From the NCBI GenBank assembly GCA_038380435.1, contig JAWZYU010000011.1, forward strand, positions 84,854,501-84,918,500: a DNA stretch of 64,000 nt, in the 5' to 3' direction. Shown here in pieces: positions 35,095 through 47,164 of the stretch (position 1 is the stretch's first letter; every line of letters starts with the position of its first letter). Position numbers and translations under genes: made by a program. This DNA is from Ryuthela nishihirai (taxonomy: Eukaryota; Arthropoda; Arachnida; Araneae; Heptathelidae). The notes beneath the pieces were generated by a model. It had not been told where the DNA came from. It saw only the letters and a list, made by a program, of their open reading frames with translations, and did no database searches.

Positions 35095-35475
35095 ATGTAC
35101 AATAAAATGTCGCTAAATCGAACACCAGAATAATTAAACATTCAGTATAACGAAACGTTTATATAATCCACCCAAATTAACGTGGATCTCTATGTAAACC
35201 TTTTTCATTTCAATGAATAGTACAACGGATATATCAGTTTAAAGAAATAAACATTTATTCCAGATACAAAAATATGATCAGTATAACGAAATTTGTATAA
35301 CAGAAAATCCTTTAATAATATGTACATTTTAGCATCTGGCAACGCTTCAATGATTTAAAATCTGTGAAATATCTAACCAATCACAGCACTATGAATCACA
35401 TGCTATTGTACGTCGCCTACACGCATTTTTTTGCCGATCTCACTGCTTGGAAAGATGCTTTCTATCCGTATCATC
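35095..35475 (+). mobile_element. Pogo/Tigger-like remnant 2
   Basis: Collinear with the reverse complement of 20,690-21,133: aaaatgtcgctaaatcgaac at the end, then cattcagtataacgaaacgt, and a shared interior (gaatcacatgctattgtacg, cacgcatttttttgccgatc). Confidence 0.65.
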
Positions 35476-35480
35476 TAGAG

Positions 35481-36007
35481 TAGGGGTTCCCAACGTGGGA
35501 TACGCGGTAAAAGTTTTTGCTGCACGCCGTGATTGAGAGCTCAAAAGTGGCCAGATCTAGTAACAAAGTGGCTAAGTTGGCAACAGTGCTACTGAATGAA
35601 TCCCATGAATAATTCACAACAATTTATTCATGGGAAACTGGTTTTTCATCTTTAACTGCTTTAAAAAATAAATATGGAAACAGGCTGGATGTTGAAGATG
35701 ACTTGCGACTCTACCTTAGCAAGATAATCCCAACCATTGATGAACTGTGCAATAGTAAACATGCGCAACCATTTCACTGATTACCCAGTAAAATGTTTAT
35801 AATTTTTTAAGATTTGTTAAACTGTTTGTCATTTTCGGTGTTTATCGATATAAGTAATTTATGAATGCAAAAGTTAATGTGTATATATGTTTTATTTTAT
35901 TCCCATTGTTATACTGTAATTATAGTTTTATTTATCTATACAAGGCGTACGCCAGCAGATACACATTTCTAGGGGTTACCTGAGGCATAAAAGGTTGAGA
36001 ATCACTG
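35481..36007 (+). mobile_element. hAT element H2 (internally deleted)
   Basis: Ends taggggttcccaacgtggga and aaaggttgagaatcactg are inverted relatives. It is flanked by 8-bp duplications atctagag (35,473-35,480) and ctctagag (36,008-36,015), fitting the nTCTAGAn target preference of Charlie-like hAT transposons. Only the transposase C-terminus is kept. Confidence 0.85.
35628..35780 (+). pseudogene. hAT transposase C-terminal dimerisation segment
   Basis: The 50-residue frame ends at tga and includes SWETGFSSLTALKNKYGNRL then DVEDDLRLYLSKIIPTIDEL. This is the conserved C-terminus of hAT transposases of the ZBED5/SCAND3/FAM200 type ('CExGFSxLxxIKxKxRNRLxVExDLRLxLS'). The conserved Cys at the start is Trp here. 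The catalytic part is missing. Confidence 0.85.
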
Positions 36008-36033
36008 CTCTAGAGGCCCTATGTAGGTAGAGG

Positions 36034-36139
<106 letters not shown>

Positions 36140-36148
36140 AGCAGCCAT

Positions 36149-36743
36149 GTGCTATGGAGGTCCAACCAGACCGTGCAATTTAGTTCTCCAAGCAAGTCTA
36201 TCCTGAGCTACATCTACTGCATCTGGCCACTGCACACCAATTCTAACAAGCTCCTGTTTGACATTGTCTGCCCACCGCATCCTCGGTCTCCCCTTCTTTC
36301 TGATTCCTTTAGGCACACTGTTCATAACCCTATTCGCCAATCTATAATTATTCATACGGGCAACATGGCCAAACCAACGGAGGTCTCTCTCTGCACAATA
36401 TGCTGCTTAAAGGAGGTTGCAAACTCCTTTGCCTAACCTCATCGTTAGTTACAAAGTTGATCCACCTAATGCCCAAGATACTGCATAAGCATCTGGAATC
36501 AAAAGCATCTAGTTTCCTGTTATCTTGTTTACAAAGTGTCCAAGTTTCACTACCATAATTAACCCTAGAAAGAACCAAACTATTATACAGTCTAATTTTA
36601 GTCTTTAGGTGTATACGCCTATTTCTCCACACTCTCCACAGATTCTTAAAAGTCCCGGCAGCAATCCCTATTCGTCTGTTAATCTCATGCCGCACATCAC
36701 CGTTATCTGTTACATAGCTCCCAAGATAATTAAACTGTGACAC
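36149..36743 (-). pseudogene. LINE copy B, region downstream of reverse transcriptase
   Basis: Two frames: FNYLGSYVTDNGDVRHEINR ... RIHLKTKIRLYNSLVLSRVN then, shifted near 36,360, RLANRVMNSVPKGIRKKGRP. This is the usual C-terminal block of endonuclease-type LINEs ('YLG..I..DG....EI..RI..A...F..L..IW'). Confidence 0.85.
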
Positions 36744-36877
36744 CTGCTAACGACTGCAACCATTCAAATTAACTGAATCACAGCTTGCTTGACCAATTTT
36801 CATCACTTTAGTTTTCTCTCTGTTTATAACCAAACCTACTCTACTACCAGTCTCATCAACAGTTCGAATGAAAGAGT

Positions 36878-37912
36878 TCATCTCATCAAATCATTTGCTA
36901 AAAGGGCTAAATCATCAGCATAATCTAAATCAGAAATTTTCATATATCCAGTCCATTTAAGGCAAAAATCTTTCCCTTGAAGTGAATTTCGCATAACATA
37001 ATCAATAACCAAGCTAAAGAGAAAAGGAGACAAAATGTACCCTTGTCGAACACCAGAAGTAATGCTAAACCAATTGCTACAAGCCTTACCAACTCTCACA
37101 CACGACTCAGTGTTATTATAGAGAGCTTTCATTATGTTAACTAACTTGTCTGGTATACCATATGATCTCACAATCAACCACAAATTATGACGATTAACAG
37201 AGTCGAAAGCCTTTTTGAAATCAACAAAGCCAGCAACCAAATGTTTCTGAAACTCTAAATATTTCTCAAGAATCTGCCTAAGTGAAAATATCTGATCCAC
37301 ACATCCCCTACCACTTCTGAATCCACATTGCTCATCACGCAATTGACTGTCAACCAGATTCTTAATTCTATTAAGCACAATCATGGAAAGAACTTTACCT
37401 GGAACAGAGAGTAGGCTGATACCCCGATAGTTATCACAAGAGCTGCGATCACCTTTTTTGAAAATAGGGATAACAATAGCTCTGGTAAAATAATTAGGAA
37501 CCATGTCTTTATCATAAAAGATATTCAGAATTTCAGTCATCCAAGTGGTAACTGAAACATTCCCAGCTCTAAGCATTTCGGTAGTAATTTCATCTACTCC
37601 TGGGGATTTATGTAGTTTAAGTTTAGAAACAGCCAAAATAACTTCAGATTGTGTTATAGGGCCAACATTAAAGCCACCAATGCATCTATCATCATTGCAA
37701 ACAATGGGAGTAGAACTAACTACATTGTTTAGAATATCACTGAAATGCTCAGCCCACCTAGCCATGACAGGATCCTCCCCTTCTATAACCTTACCTTGTT
37801 TATCCTTCAATCCTTGTATACCTGTCCGTTTTCTACCACACAAAACATTAACTATCTGGTACAGCTCTCTGCTGTTGTGCTGTCTAACTGCTTCCTCGGC
37901 TTTGTCAGCCAA
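36878..37912 (-). CDS. LINE reverse transcriptase ORF, copy B
   Basis: 344 codons. Visible motifs in order: finger region (KLHKSPGVDEITTEMLRAGN, residues ~95-115), GDRSSCDNYRGISLLSVPGK (~155), DEQCGFRSGRGCVDQIFSL (~193), catalytic motif A FVDFKKAFDSVNR (~222), SGVRQGYILSPFLFSLVID (motif B, ~287) and motif C SDLDYADDLALLA (~328). The YADD Asp pair is intact. The frame ends shortly after, where a shift separates it from the C-terminal part. It copies the LINE RNA, and presumably the SINEs' RNA, into DNA at the nicked target; whether this copy is functional is doubtful. Confidence 0.9.
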   Translation of the reverse strand: MADKAEEAVRQHNSRELYQIVNVLCGRKRTGIQGLKDKQGKVIEGEDPVMARWAEHFSDILNNVVSSTPIVCNDDRCIGGFNVGPITQSEVILAVSKLKLHKSPGVDEITTEMLRAGNVSVTTWMTEILNIFYDKDMVPNYFTRAIVIPIFKKGDRSSCDNYRGISLLSVPGKVLSMIVLNRIKNLVDSQLRDEQCGFRSGRGCVDQIFSLRQILEKYLEFQKHLVAGFVDFKKAFDSVNRHNLWLIVRSYGIPDKLVNIMKALYNNTESCVRVGKACSNWFSITSGVRQGYILSPFLFSLVIDYVMRNSLQGKDFCLKWTGYMKISDLDYADDLALLANDLMR

Positions 37913-38068
37913 ACCATCAAGCCAAAGATTCTTATCAGCAGCTAACTGATCTTTTACACGTTTATTACGTTCTCTGTAATGCTTTCTATTAGGACAAGTA
38001 GGGTATTGATTAAGGACATTCCTGCAGTTCTTTCTTTCCGAAATAAGCTCAAGTGCCTTATCACGTAA

Positions 38069-39100
38069 TTAATTCTGACTCTTCTGCTTCTTTTTTCCTA
38101 AAAGAGTACTGTTAGTGTCCAAAACAGCCTGTTTAAAATGATCCCATTCTTCCTCAACTTCAGTAGTCAGCATACCATGACTGTCATAATGACTAAGTAA
38201 CCTATCATGGTAAGCTTTGGCTATAACTGGGTCTTTCAGAACTTCAATATTAAAAGTAAATTTCTTAACCCTAGCACAACACTTTTTAAGTTTAAGTTGC
38301 AAGACGCTTTTAACAAGGTAATGGTCAGAATCAATTTCAGCTCCCCTATATGACCTGTTATTTCTAACAGAACTAGCCCATTTGCTGTTAATTAATATAT
38401 AATCAATCATATTCCTATGCAGCCCATCAGGTGAAACCCATGTGTACTTATGTATGTCGCGGTGTTTGTAATAAGTGTTAGTTATTCTGAAACCATTGAG
38501 TTTACTTAGCTGTAGGAGACGTTACCCATTGCCATTGCAGCTACCAATACCAAAAGGGCCTATAACTCCTCCCCAAAGGTCAGAGTCAGTACCAACTTTG
38601 GCATTGAAGTCACCAAGAACAAGGATAATATCTCCTTTCTTGACAGAATTCAAAATATCCTGAAGTTGTCCATAAAGCCTATCCTTCTCATCCTCATCGT
38701 CATCATTCAAGTCTTTAACGCTTGTCTGAAATTTTGCTGTAAGAAACCTTTCATTAATGCACTGATATCCTAGAAGAGCATCACTAGCGTGTCTGCTGAG
38801 AAGCAGACTCACGCCTTGGTGATGCGTATTGTCTTCCCTCCCTGAAAAGAGAAATTGAAAATTATTTTTAAGAATCTAACCTTTATCTTTCCATCTGGTC
38901 TCTTGCAAGCCGAGAATATCTAAATTATAATGGTGGAATTCTTGTGTGAGGACATCAAGAGAAAAAGCTCTGTGCGGAGTCCTCACATTGTAACTACCTA
39001 TGGAGAGAAAATGGTTAGTGGGATGTTTAAAGAAACTGTGTTTATTGAGAGAGGGAATGCCGACAATATCAAACAGCCCACAATCGCAGACATGGGGCAA
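38069..39100 (-). pseudogene. LINE endonuclease region, copy B
   Basis: Starts with IGSYNVRTPHRAFSLD then LDILGLQETRWKDKG (39,100-38,876), the N-terminal motifs of the apurinic-type endonuclease (Asn and Glu in place). It continues with [20 protein letters not shown] and [16 protein letters not shown] (38,812-38,522) and MIDYILINSKW ... IDSDHYLVKS (38,410-38,069) with the SDH motif intact. Shifts near 38,870 and 38,520 break the frame. Confidence 0.85.
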
Positions 39101-39889
39101 AGACCCGTTCCCCCACCACTAAAGGCTGAAGCCATCTACACTGGAAGACTTCCTCCAATGTAGAATTTGACGATGCCAATAGAAGCAAAGAGTTCAGGTG
39201 CCTGCGATGACCTCTGCTCAGGATTATCCACCAGCTGATAAACATATCCTGTGAATCTATTCACTTGGGGCAGTCAACCCACAAACAAACAGAAAACACA
39301 GTGGAAGATTTTCCCTCCACAGAAGCCCATCAGTGCAGCAAATTCCCGATCCATAATCAAGCTCAGAGCCATATATCTGTCCAGTCCAGTGGGTTTATAT
39401 GGTCAGCACCAGGACTCTATGTGGTTGACCACTTCTCAGCACTGTAGAAAAAAAAGAAAAGTAGCCATAGTTATCCAGATCAGTAGGCCACACTAATCTG
39501 GCAGCCCTCCCCTTCCGTTCACTTGCACAAGAAAGTATTTCTTTTGAAAGGTACTAACGGTCTGCACCACGAGAAGGTGGGGTCGGACTTTAGGTGCTAG
39601 GCCTGGCCGGTTCTATGAATCATCACAGGGGATTGGTGCATAACTCTCCTTCCAGTGACTACCTAGCTACCATTTACAGACCAGGTAGAGGTTGACCATC
39701 TGAAAATTGGACGCCATGTTTTGTGATGGCTCGGATTGTTTGGCGTGCAAGGCTGAATGGCATTGCACGGATACTTATGGATTACGGAAAAGGGTACGGT
39801 AATATTTGATGCAGATTTCAGTGTTCACGATTGGAAACACTTTGAAAAACGGCTAAAAATGGAAAAGTAAATTTTAAGACTTTTTTCCC

Positions 39890-41075
39890 CCCAAAGAAAA
39901 GAAATAATTCGCTTTGTTCTCTGTCTGTCTATAGACATCGAACTATTTTGTTTATACAGATAAAGAATTAAAAAATATTGCGTTGAATAGGTATCAATGA
40001 AATATTACGATTTGAATTTTTCGAATCTCCCAAAAGTTATACTGATAATAATGAGTATAACTGCGCCCTCTAACGGTGGAAAAATATGTAAATTCTAAAA
40101 TATCGAAAGAATATTCCAAACGATGTAATTATGTTAAAAATTTGAGATTTTGGTGTTAAAATGTGAAGGTTACGAAGTTAGCATTGGCAATAATCACTTG
40201 ATCCTTTAGACCCATGGGGGAAAATGCAAATTTTTGCTCTAACAGATAATTGTATGTTTTTAGAGATAAATTAAAAATTTCTTTTGAGTTGACAGGTATT
40301 GATGAAATATTATAATTTGCATTTTCCAAATCACCCGAAAGCTAAAATTGCGCCACTCTAACGGTGGAAAACAAATTAAAAATCCGAAAATTTTAAACGA
40401 ATATTGCAAACGATATAGTTATGCTAGAAATTTAGTTCGTGGAATGTGGCAGTCTTGAAGATTCCATTGACAACAATGAGTTGGCCCCTCAACCCCAAGG
40501 TAGGTAGGAAAAGGAACCGTTTCATTTTAAGAGATAATTGGAAATTTCTTTTCTAGTTGGTTACTAATGAAATGTAATTCGCATTTTCAAAGGCAGTTTT
40601 GATTTATATCATTAGGGATCACTATCCGAAAGGCAAAACTTTTAACGAATGTTTCACGTGGTCTGTTTATGGTAGAAAGTTTGGCTGTAGAGTTCTGTTA
40701 TGGTAGAAATTCCACTGACAGATTGATCTGCCCACTATTTTCATAGAAATGGGAGAAAATCAACTTTTTAAGTTTAAGAACTAAAAGACAAATACTTTTT
40801 ATGTTGTATAATTACTAATAAAATGTATATTTTCCCCCCATCATACATTAAAAAAATAATAATAATCCTTCAAGTGCCTTCAAGTTGCCACAGAGTCTGA
40901 AAGGAGCCTCAGTTTCAACGCCATAGTAGAAGGTCCATGAGGATGAGGGACCTCAGCAGAAAAACAACACGAACATCCATAGTTAAAACTTTTAAGGAGT
41001 GAAAAAGTAGGCGAAAAAGAACTCCATTCCCTTTGAAAACGAGATTCCAATATGCGCCAGAGGTGATTTGCATTC
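39890..41075 (-). mobile_element. Dispersed repeat family E, copy C
   Basis: Same orientation as copy A: cgctttgttctctgtctg and tagacatcgaa at the left, ~290-bp units (markers near 40,147 and 40,436), and ctttgaaaacgagat then atatgcgccagaggtgat at the right. SINE T5 sits near its right end. Confidence 0.7.
40860..40982 (-). mobile_element. SINE family T, copy T5 (diverged, headless)
   Basis: Body text of the family at lower identity (gtctgaaaggagcctcagtt, atagtagaaggtccatgagg). The palindrome is degraded. Confidence 0.7.
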
Positions 41076-41129
41076 TTCTAGTTATTTTACAATTCAGACA
41101 GAGGAAATTCGAACTACCGAAAAATTGGG

Positions 41130-41935
41130 AAAATAAACTATTAATATTTTATTATTACCTGCAAAAAATAAAAAAAGTTTTTCATTTATCCTTTAAAGAA
41201 AAGTTGCATTTTATCAACACCCCCTTGCTATAATGGGGCAAATCATTAATAGTAGTGTAAAATACTTGACCGTTAAACTCTGTAAACAAAAATTTAAATT
41301 TCTAGCAAAAATGGATCGTTTGCAATATTCGTTTAAAAATTTGGTGTTTTACAGCTTTTTTGCGCCGCTAGAGGCCCCCTTTCAAGTTTGAATTTACCCC
41401 CTTTAGCACTCTGTAACAGTAGAATTTCCAACTGATGGGGATTCGAAAAATGTAAATGTTAATATTTTATTGATAAAACAAAAAAGGAATTTTTCGTTTA
41501 TCTCTTAAAATAAAAAAGTTTCATTTCCCCACCTCCATGAGAGTAAGAGGTGAAAGTCTTGTTGCCACTATAAACCTTCTGGCCGTAACACTCTACTTCC
41601 AAAATTTCAGATTTCCAATGTAAATAGTTTGTTTGCAATATTCGTTTGAAATTTTACCATTTTTCATTTTTTTTCACCGCTTGAGGGCGCTATTAAAGCT
41701 ACTGGAAGATTTCAAAATTGAGAATCGCAATATTTCTTCAACACCTATCCAACCTAAAAAGAATTTTTCAGTTATCTCTAAAGGTAAAGAAGTTGATTAT
41801 CTATAGACTGACAGACAGGTGGAAAAACAGACGGACAGACAACAGTTAACAGAGAGACAGACAGACAGACAAACAAATATTGGCATAGGCAGACGACAAA
41901 GTGGAAACAGTTCGTTTTTCAAGCGAATTTTTAAA
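41130..41935 (+). mobile_element. Dispersed repeat family E, copy D (opposite to copy C)
   Basis: Unit text (tttgcaatattcgttt, ccgctagagg, caacacctatccaacctaaa) and the right-hand end with cagacagacagac and acgacaaagtggaaacag. It is inverted relative to the neighbouring copy C, so 39.9-41.9 kb is a large imperfect inverted pair. Confidence 0.65.
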
Positions 41936-42033
41936 AAATTACTTGTTGGTTTTTTAGTTAGCTCGTTTAGCTATTGCAGCCTATCGCTGTCTTCTGACAG
42001 AGTTTCTTAGAAAAAATATTCATTAATGTATTT

Positions 42034-42392
42034 TGTTATCATGGTATTAACATGCCTTGATACAGATGTTCCCCTACTTGCCAGCGTTCAACTTACGAAC
42101 TTTCAGACTTACGAACAATTTGACCGTACGTCTAAATTTTAAATTTCTCGCGGATTCGTGGCGTTGAAGTCGACAGAGTGGTCTAATTTTCCTTTTTTGT
42201 TACTTATAGTACGTATTATATTTTTTATGCACAAACTTATATATTAAACTCTGTTTGTTAGCCAACTGCCGAGTTGAGTGACTTAATTAGAACAGAACCT
42301 TTCCATCGCTATTCAATCTGGAAACTAATAATCAATTTAAATCTGTACGGTCTTGTGCCTTCAAGGGACCAAGTGCGGTTTCCCCTGTAACA
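42034..42392. repeat. LTR-like repeat family J, copy J1 (359 bp)
   Basis: It begins tgttatcatggtattaacat and ends caagtgcggtttcccctgta followed by aca, giving TGTTA...TAACA ends. Flanking ATTT on both sides may be a 4-bp target duplication. Its two ends match the ends of J2 in the NUMT. It could be a solo LTR. Confidence 0.6.
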
Positions 42393-42859
42393 ATTTCTAT
42401 GAGTGGAATATTTACACCCAAATGGAGCGCAGTAAGGCATTGATAAAATATGGAAGATTTTATAGACAAAAAAAGTGGTAGAAATGTATAAAACTATAAT
42501 AAATGAGAAGTTTTAACTAAGTACAAAGTTGGCGGCGGAAAAAGTGTCCAGTTGGGGCCATTTTTCGGCCACTTTTGCCGTAGAGTGCGAAATCCTAGTA
42601 GAGCGTCGATGTAAATGTTATTGAAACATAGCTGTGTAATCTTGAGCAATTCATTAGGTACCTTTTTAAATGAATGCTCCGGGACCCAGGCCAAATTTAA
42701 TGGATTTATGATCCCACAGAAAGAGACGCATATACAGGTCTATAAAAATTTCTTGAAAACTGCTTGAAATATAATACATTTAATAATTTTTTGCTTCGCT
42801 TACCTTTACTAGTATTCTAAAAGGGGGTACAAGACCCCGTGTTCCCCGCTCCCTAGCTG
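42393..42859. other. Intronic DNA, nothing recognised
   Basis: No exon or known repeat visible. Confidence 0.45.
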
Positions 42860-43440
42860 TGACTTGTTGGTGATGTGCGGCATGTGATAAACAGAAGAAT
42901 AGGGATTGCTGTTGTAACTTTTAAGAATCTATGACGAGTGTGGAAAAATAAGAAAAACTACTAAAATTTGGCTGTATAATAGTTTGGTTCTTTCTAGGGT
43001 TAGTTATGATAGTGAACATGAACCCTTCGTAAACTAGATAATAGAAAACTCGATGCCTTTGATTCTGGATATTTAAATACATAGTATCTTGGGCATTAAG
43101 TGGTTTGACATTGTAAAATAACGATGACGTTCAGCGAACGAGTCGGCAACCTCTTTTGAATAGCATATTGTGCAGAGAGAGATTGCGTTGGTTTGACCAT
43201 GTGGCCTATATGCCTAACAATAGATTAGCGAATAGTATTATGAATAATGTGCCTAAAGGTTTAAAAAGGGAGAGACCTAGGGTGCGGTGGGCAATGCCAA
43301 ATGGACCCTGTTACCATTGGCGTACTGTGGCCAATTGCAGAAGCAGTAGCTCAGGACAGGAGAATTAAATTACACTGTCTGGTTGGATCGCCGTGGCCCT
43401 TGGATGCTTGAGGATTATGTATGTATATATGTATGTAAAG
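42860..43440 (+). pseudogene. LINE copy D, 3' fragment
   Basis: Equivalent to the 3' part of LINE copy B in opposite orientation. Text such as gtgatgtgcggcatg, gaatagggattgctg and, at 43,156-43,300, ILCRERLRWFDHVAYMPNNR then LANSIMNNVPKG identifies it. It ends in a tatg-rich tail. Confidence 0.8.
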
Positions 43441-43518
43441 TTTTAATATTTTTGATATTCAAGGCTTATGAAAAGATTAACCAGACAAAAGAGATGAAAC
43501 ATTTGACCGAATGCTTAC

Positions 43519-43641
43519 GCTTCGTCCGGAGTGAAGTATAGCAGAGTTGGGTAGAAATCGTTAATGATGGTCAGCGCCGCCATGATCCCCATACAGACAA
43601 GGGTAAAAAAAAGCATAACTAGAAATCCAAGCACTGGCCAC
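43519..43641 (-). CDS. NRF-6-like acyltransferase-3 family protein, exon A (most 5' found)
   Basis: 123 nt between acceptor tttttcag (above 43,641) and donor gtaagc (43,518-43,513). It begins one base into a codon (G plus two bases from an unseen exon) and ends with two bases of an Ala codon completed by exon B. The product is a membrane segment, WPVLGFLVMLFFTLVCMGIM then AALTIINDFYPTLLYFTPDE. This matches the helix before the Arg/Pro loop in NRF-6-like proteins. The extracellular NRF domain and the CLDGxR-type start of the acyltransferase domain should lie further up the minus strand (beyond 43,700) but I did not find them. Confidence 0.75.
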
Positions 43642-45208
43642 CTGAAAAAGAAATATTTTGGACTAAAGTCTTAACAAAATTATATAGCAATGAATATCAA
43701 AGTTAAAGATTTACTTACAATTGAAAAGAATTGTAAATAGTGAAACTCTTTACAACAAGAGATTTAGAATTATATTCACAGATAATGTAGGCAAATTAGA
43801 GTAAACAAATAATCTCTGTTCAAGTTTCCATCCTGAGATAATTTATGATTTTCGCTAAGAGACATTATTCCCATTTTCATTGATGAATTGACCAGTCAGC
43901 TTCCAAAATTCATTTTCTCTGCCTCTCTTTCTGAACCCATTTTATGGTTTATAAAGATCACGAGTTTTAAAGTATTCCTATCGCCAAGTGATCGCTCAAC
44001 CATCGAAGTTGATTTTTTTCGGGAGTCTCAATCAGAGGTTTCCGGCCAACTTCTCTAAACACAGCCTCGTTGGAAATGTATCTACTTCCTGTATAGTCAA
44101 GAAAAAAATAATTAATCAGATGGTGTTAAAATTTTTTACAACATTAACCATTTTTTTTTCTATAGAAATATTCCAAGTTTGTCCTCTGAATAAGAAACCT
44201 AGCTGACAGGTGATTTCATAAAATTGTATTTTGGTGTTCATCGACAAAAAGTGGAATTTCCCGAAAGGATTTAAAGAATTGTGAAATTGCAGGATTTTTT
44301 CGTTCTGCAGAGTGTATCATTTCGTGTGTGCTAAGCAATATGTAGAGAGCGAGGGTAAATCAAAACTTTTTCAGAAAGAATTCCGAACACTTGGATATGG
44401 GCAGCTCAGTTCAATTATCGAACTCGAAGTCGACAAATTTCAAAATTCGAGTTGTTCGAATTCTCATTTTTCTCGTTAGCGCTATAGATAATGAGGAAGA
44501 TGTAGGAAAAGGTTGTTTTATAATGCTAAGAATATAATGGAGAAATATATTTGTAAAATCCACAAAACGTACGCAAAATTGAGAATAATTTTCATCTAAT
44601 ATCTGCTAATCGCTTCCATTTTTTTACCACTACGTCCATTTCAAGCTACATGATTAGCATTTCGCATCAGTCAGTTATAGAGCTTGGATTTTGCACTTGA
44701 TTGTTTTACCTCAAAATGGTACATTTTTTGCCGTACAATGCACAGAGGTTAAAGATACAAAAAAGTCATAAAAATTAATAACTCATATACAAATGGTGCA
44801 ATTATCGTGAAACACGAAACGACAATTGGTTTTTTAGTTGAACGTCACATATTTGAAAATGATGGGAATCTACCAGCCAATTTTTAAATAAATATTATAG
44901 GAACTTAAAGTGCCAATGCTATTCAGAGGAAAATTTTTAAAAACGATTTTTCTAAACTAAATTAAGGAAGCATTAAATACCGGACCATCCTAACATTTAG
45001 TAAAATAATTGCTGTCGTATAAGTCCATGTTATAATTGAAAATAACGAAAAATATACTCGACATTTATCAGGTAAATTTTCAACTGAACTAATGCTATCC
45101 AATGGGAAAATTTGGAGAAGGATCGATCTTTCTCTTGGAATAAGCGAACAATCAAATATCCCATTATGATAAAATTCAGAATAATAATTGATACTGTATC
45201 AATCGTAA
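43642..45208. other. Nothing recognised
   Basis: A+T-rich DNA, probably intron of the NRF-6-like gene. No exon with its expected motifs. Confidence 0.45.
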
Positions 45209-45210
45209 TA

Positions 45211-46709
45211 TACAGGGCGGTTATATCCTAATTTCGCAGGATCTACTCGAGGGATCACAGCGAAAAGTGGTGGATAGGTTAATAAGAACATGGGGTAGAG
45301 AATTTGCGAATAAAAAAGAATTAGTGTTAGTGCTACCAGGTGGCGAGAGGGCGCTAAAAATCTGGTAGAACATGCTAAATTCTCGTGACATTGCAACCAA
45401 TCACACGTGAAAGTCGTATGAGGCATACTATAAAATGTGATGTCTTCCCTTGCTAGTGAAACTCTGATCAAAATGGCAGTAATGCCGCTGCTGCATTACG
45501 CAAATATCATCGTCTGAAAGATATAAGGAAAGGACCTTTGTCGCTAAATGGACTGAAGAATATGATGCAGAAATTCGAAGAAACAGGCGAGTTGGGGGTG
45601 ACTCCGGGTAGTGGCCGGCGGCCTGTTGCAGAAAGCAGTGTGGAAGAAATCGCATTTACCATTGCAGAAATCCAGTCGCAATCGGAGCTACCCATAGTTA
45701 GTGCGAGACAGGTATCCCGGCAACTGCAACTTCCGTGGTCAACTGTCCGTAAAAATTATACGGTCCATCCTGAAATAGTATCCTAATAAAATTCATAAGG
45801 TGCAGCAGTTGCAAGCATGTAACCCTGAACAATGTACTGACTTCGCTTTGCGATTTCTGGCGAGGATGCAGCTCGACGCCTTCGAAAGTCTTATGGACCG
45901 ATGAGACTCATTTGCCCCTAGGTGGAGCAGTGAATACGAACAACTGCCGAATATGGGGACCTACACATCCGCATGCTGTGCATGATGTGCCCCTACACTC
46001 CGTGGGTTTACGGCAAACTTTATGATCGACCATTTTTCGTTGAGGAGATCACGCCTCAAGGCCCCGTGTGTCGATCGGTGAATGGACCACGTTACACAGA
46101 TCTTCTCCGCCGCAAAATTATTCTGGCTTTGCAAGAAAGAAATTGCTTATCATCCGTAACCTTCATGCAGAATGGGGTGCCACCCCGTATTGCACGTACG
46201 ACAACGCAATTGTTGCGTACCACATTTGGTGAGGATAGAATAATTTCTCGAACGTTTTCCAGCGCTTGGCCACCATGTTCCACCAACCTAAACCCATGCG
46301 ATTTTTGGTTATGGGGTTATTTGTAAAGCAGTGTTTACCAAGGCAATGTTGAAACCCTTGCTGAACTGAAGGCAAGAATAACTCAGCATGTTGCAGCCAT
46401 TCCCCGAGACATGTTTCAAGCAACTATGGACCATACCGTATTACGTTTCCAGCACATTTTGCATACGAATGGTTCACATATTGAGAATCTAATTTGTAAA
46501 ATAAAGATTATGTTTGTTCAACTTGGTATTTTCTTTATTTTAGCGCAACCACGCCACTTGGTGGCACTAACACTAATTATTTTTTTTATTCGCAAATTCT
46601 CTTCCCCATGTTCTTCATAAGGTATCCACCACTTTTCGCTGTGATCCGTCCAGTAGATCCTTCTCTACATCGCTCTGAGTATTGTCAGTTTGATTATAAC
46701 CAACCTGTA
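45211..46709 (+). mobile_element. Mariner-type transposon M1 with long terminal inverted repeats
   Basis: The left end tacagggcggttatat and right end gattataaccaacctgta are inverted relatives. The similarity extends inward about 80-90 bp (ggatctact..., gatcacagcgaaaagtggtg on both). TA flanks each end (TA then CAGG). Length about 1.5 kb, usual for Tc1/mariner elements. Confidence 0.85.
45470..46350 (+). pseudogene. Mariner-type transposase of M1, frameshifted
   Basis: The N-terminal part (45,538-45,780) has SLNGLKNMMQKFEETGELGV and ARQVSRQLQLPWSTVRK, a helix-turn-helix of the kind found in arthropod transposases of the DUF4817 type. Later pieces, in different frames, include FAPRW-type remnants of the first Asp region, FMQNGVPPRIA (Asp of the expected QDGAPPH replaced by Asn) and LNPCDFWLWGYL at 46,285-46,325. 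The order and motifs fit a mariner-superfamily enzyme. At least three frame changes. Confidence 0.75.
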
Positions 46710-46961
46710 TTTGAAAATGGTGCGATTGATAAATTAATAAAATCGGCACTAAAATGTTAATAATATAAACATAGTTATGTGTTGTGTTGGACCATAATCA
46801 AATCTCTCCAATAAGCTCAAAAGCAAAATGTTAGATGTATATTGCAAATGAGAAAAAGGTTTACAATGAAAAAAATATTTTACAAGTTAGGAAATTGCAC
46901 TTTTTTCAAATATTAAAATACGTTAAAACCCATTGGACGAAATTTTATTTTCGAACATTTC

Positions 46962-47157
46962 CTTGTTCTCAACATGGGATACGCGGTAAAATTTTTTGGG
47001 GTACGCCGTGAGAGCTCAAAAGTTGCTAGATCTAGAAACAAAGTAAAAATAACTATAGTTATACTATAACTATAGTTTTATCTATCTATACAAGGGGTAC
47101 GCCAGCACATAAACATTTCCAGGGGGTACGTGAAGCATAAAAGGTTGAGAACCACTG
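46962..47157 (+). mobile_element. hAT-type miniature element H3
   Basis: Starts ttctcaacatgggatacgcg and ends aaaaggttgagaaccactg; ~195 bp; same termini as H1 and H2. The right flank ttctagcg suits the nTCTAGnn target; the left is unclear. The centre has an actatagttata palindrome-like run. Confidence 0.75.
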
Positions 47158-47164
47158 TTCTAGC

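Larger units (their letters stand above)
36140..39690 (-). mobile_element. LINE copy B (nearly full length)
   Basis: 5' region (39,690-39,100), endonuclease (39,100-38,069), linker, reverse transcriptase (37,912-36,878), C-terminal region (36,743-36,149) and a (GAT)n tail. Frames are long but broken by a few shifts. It lacks an RNase H domain. I cannot name the clade from motifs alone; RTE/CR1-like groups with microsatellite tails are candidates. Confidence 0.88.
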
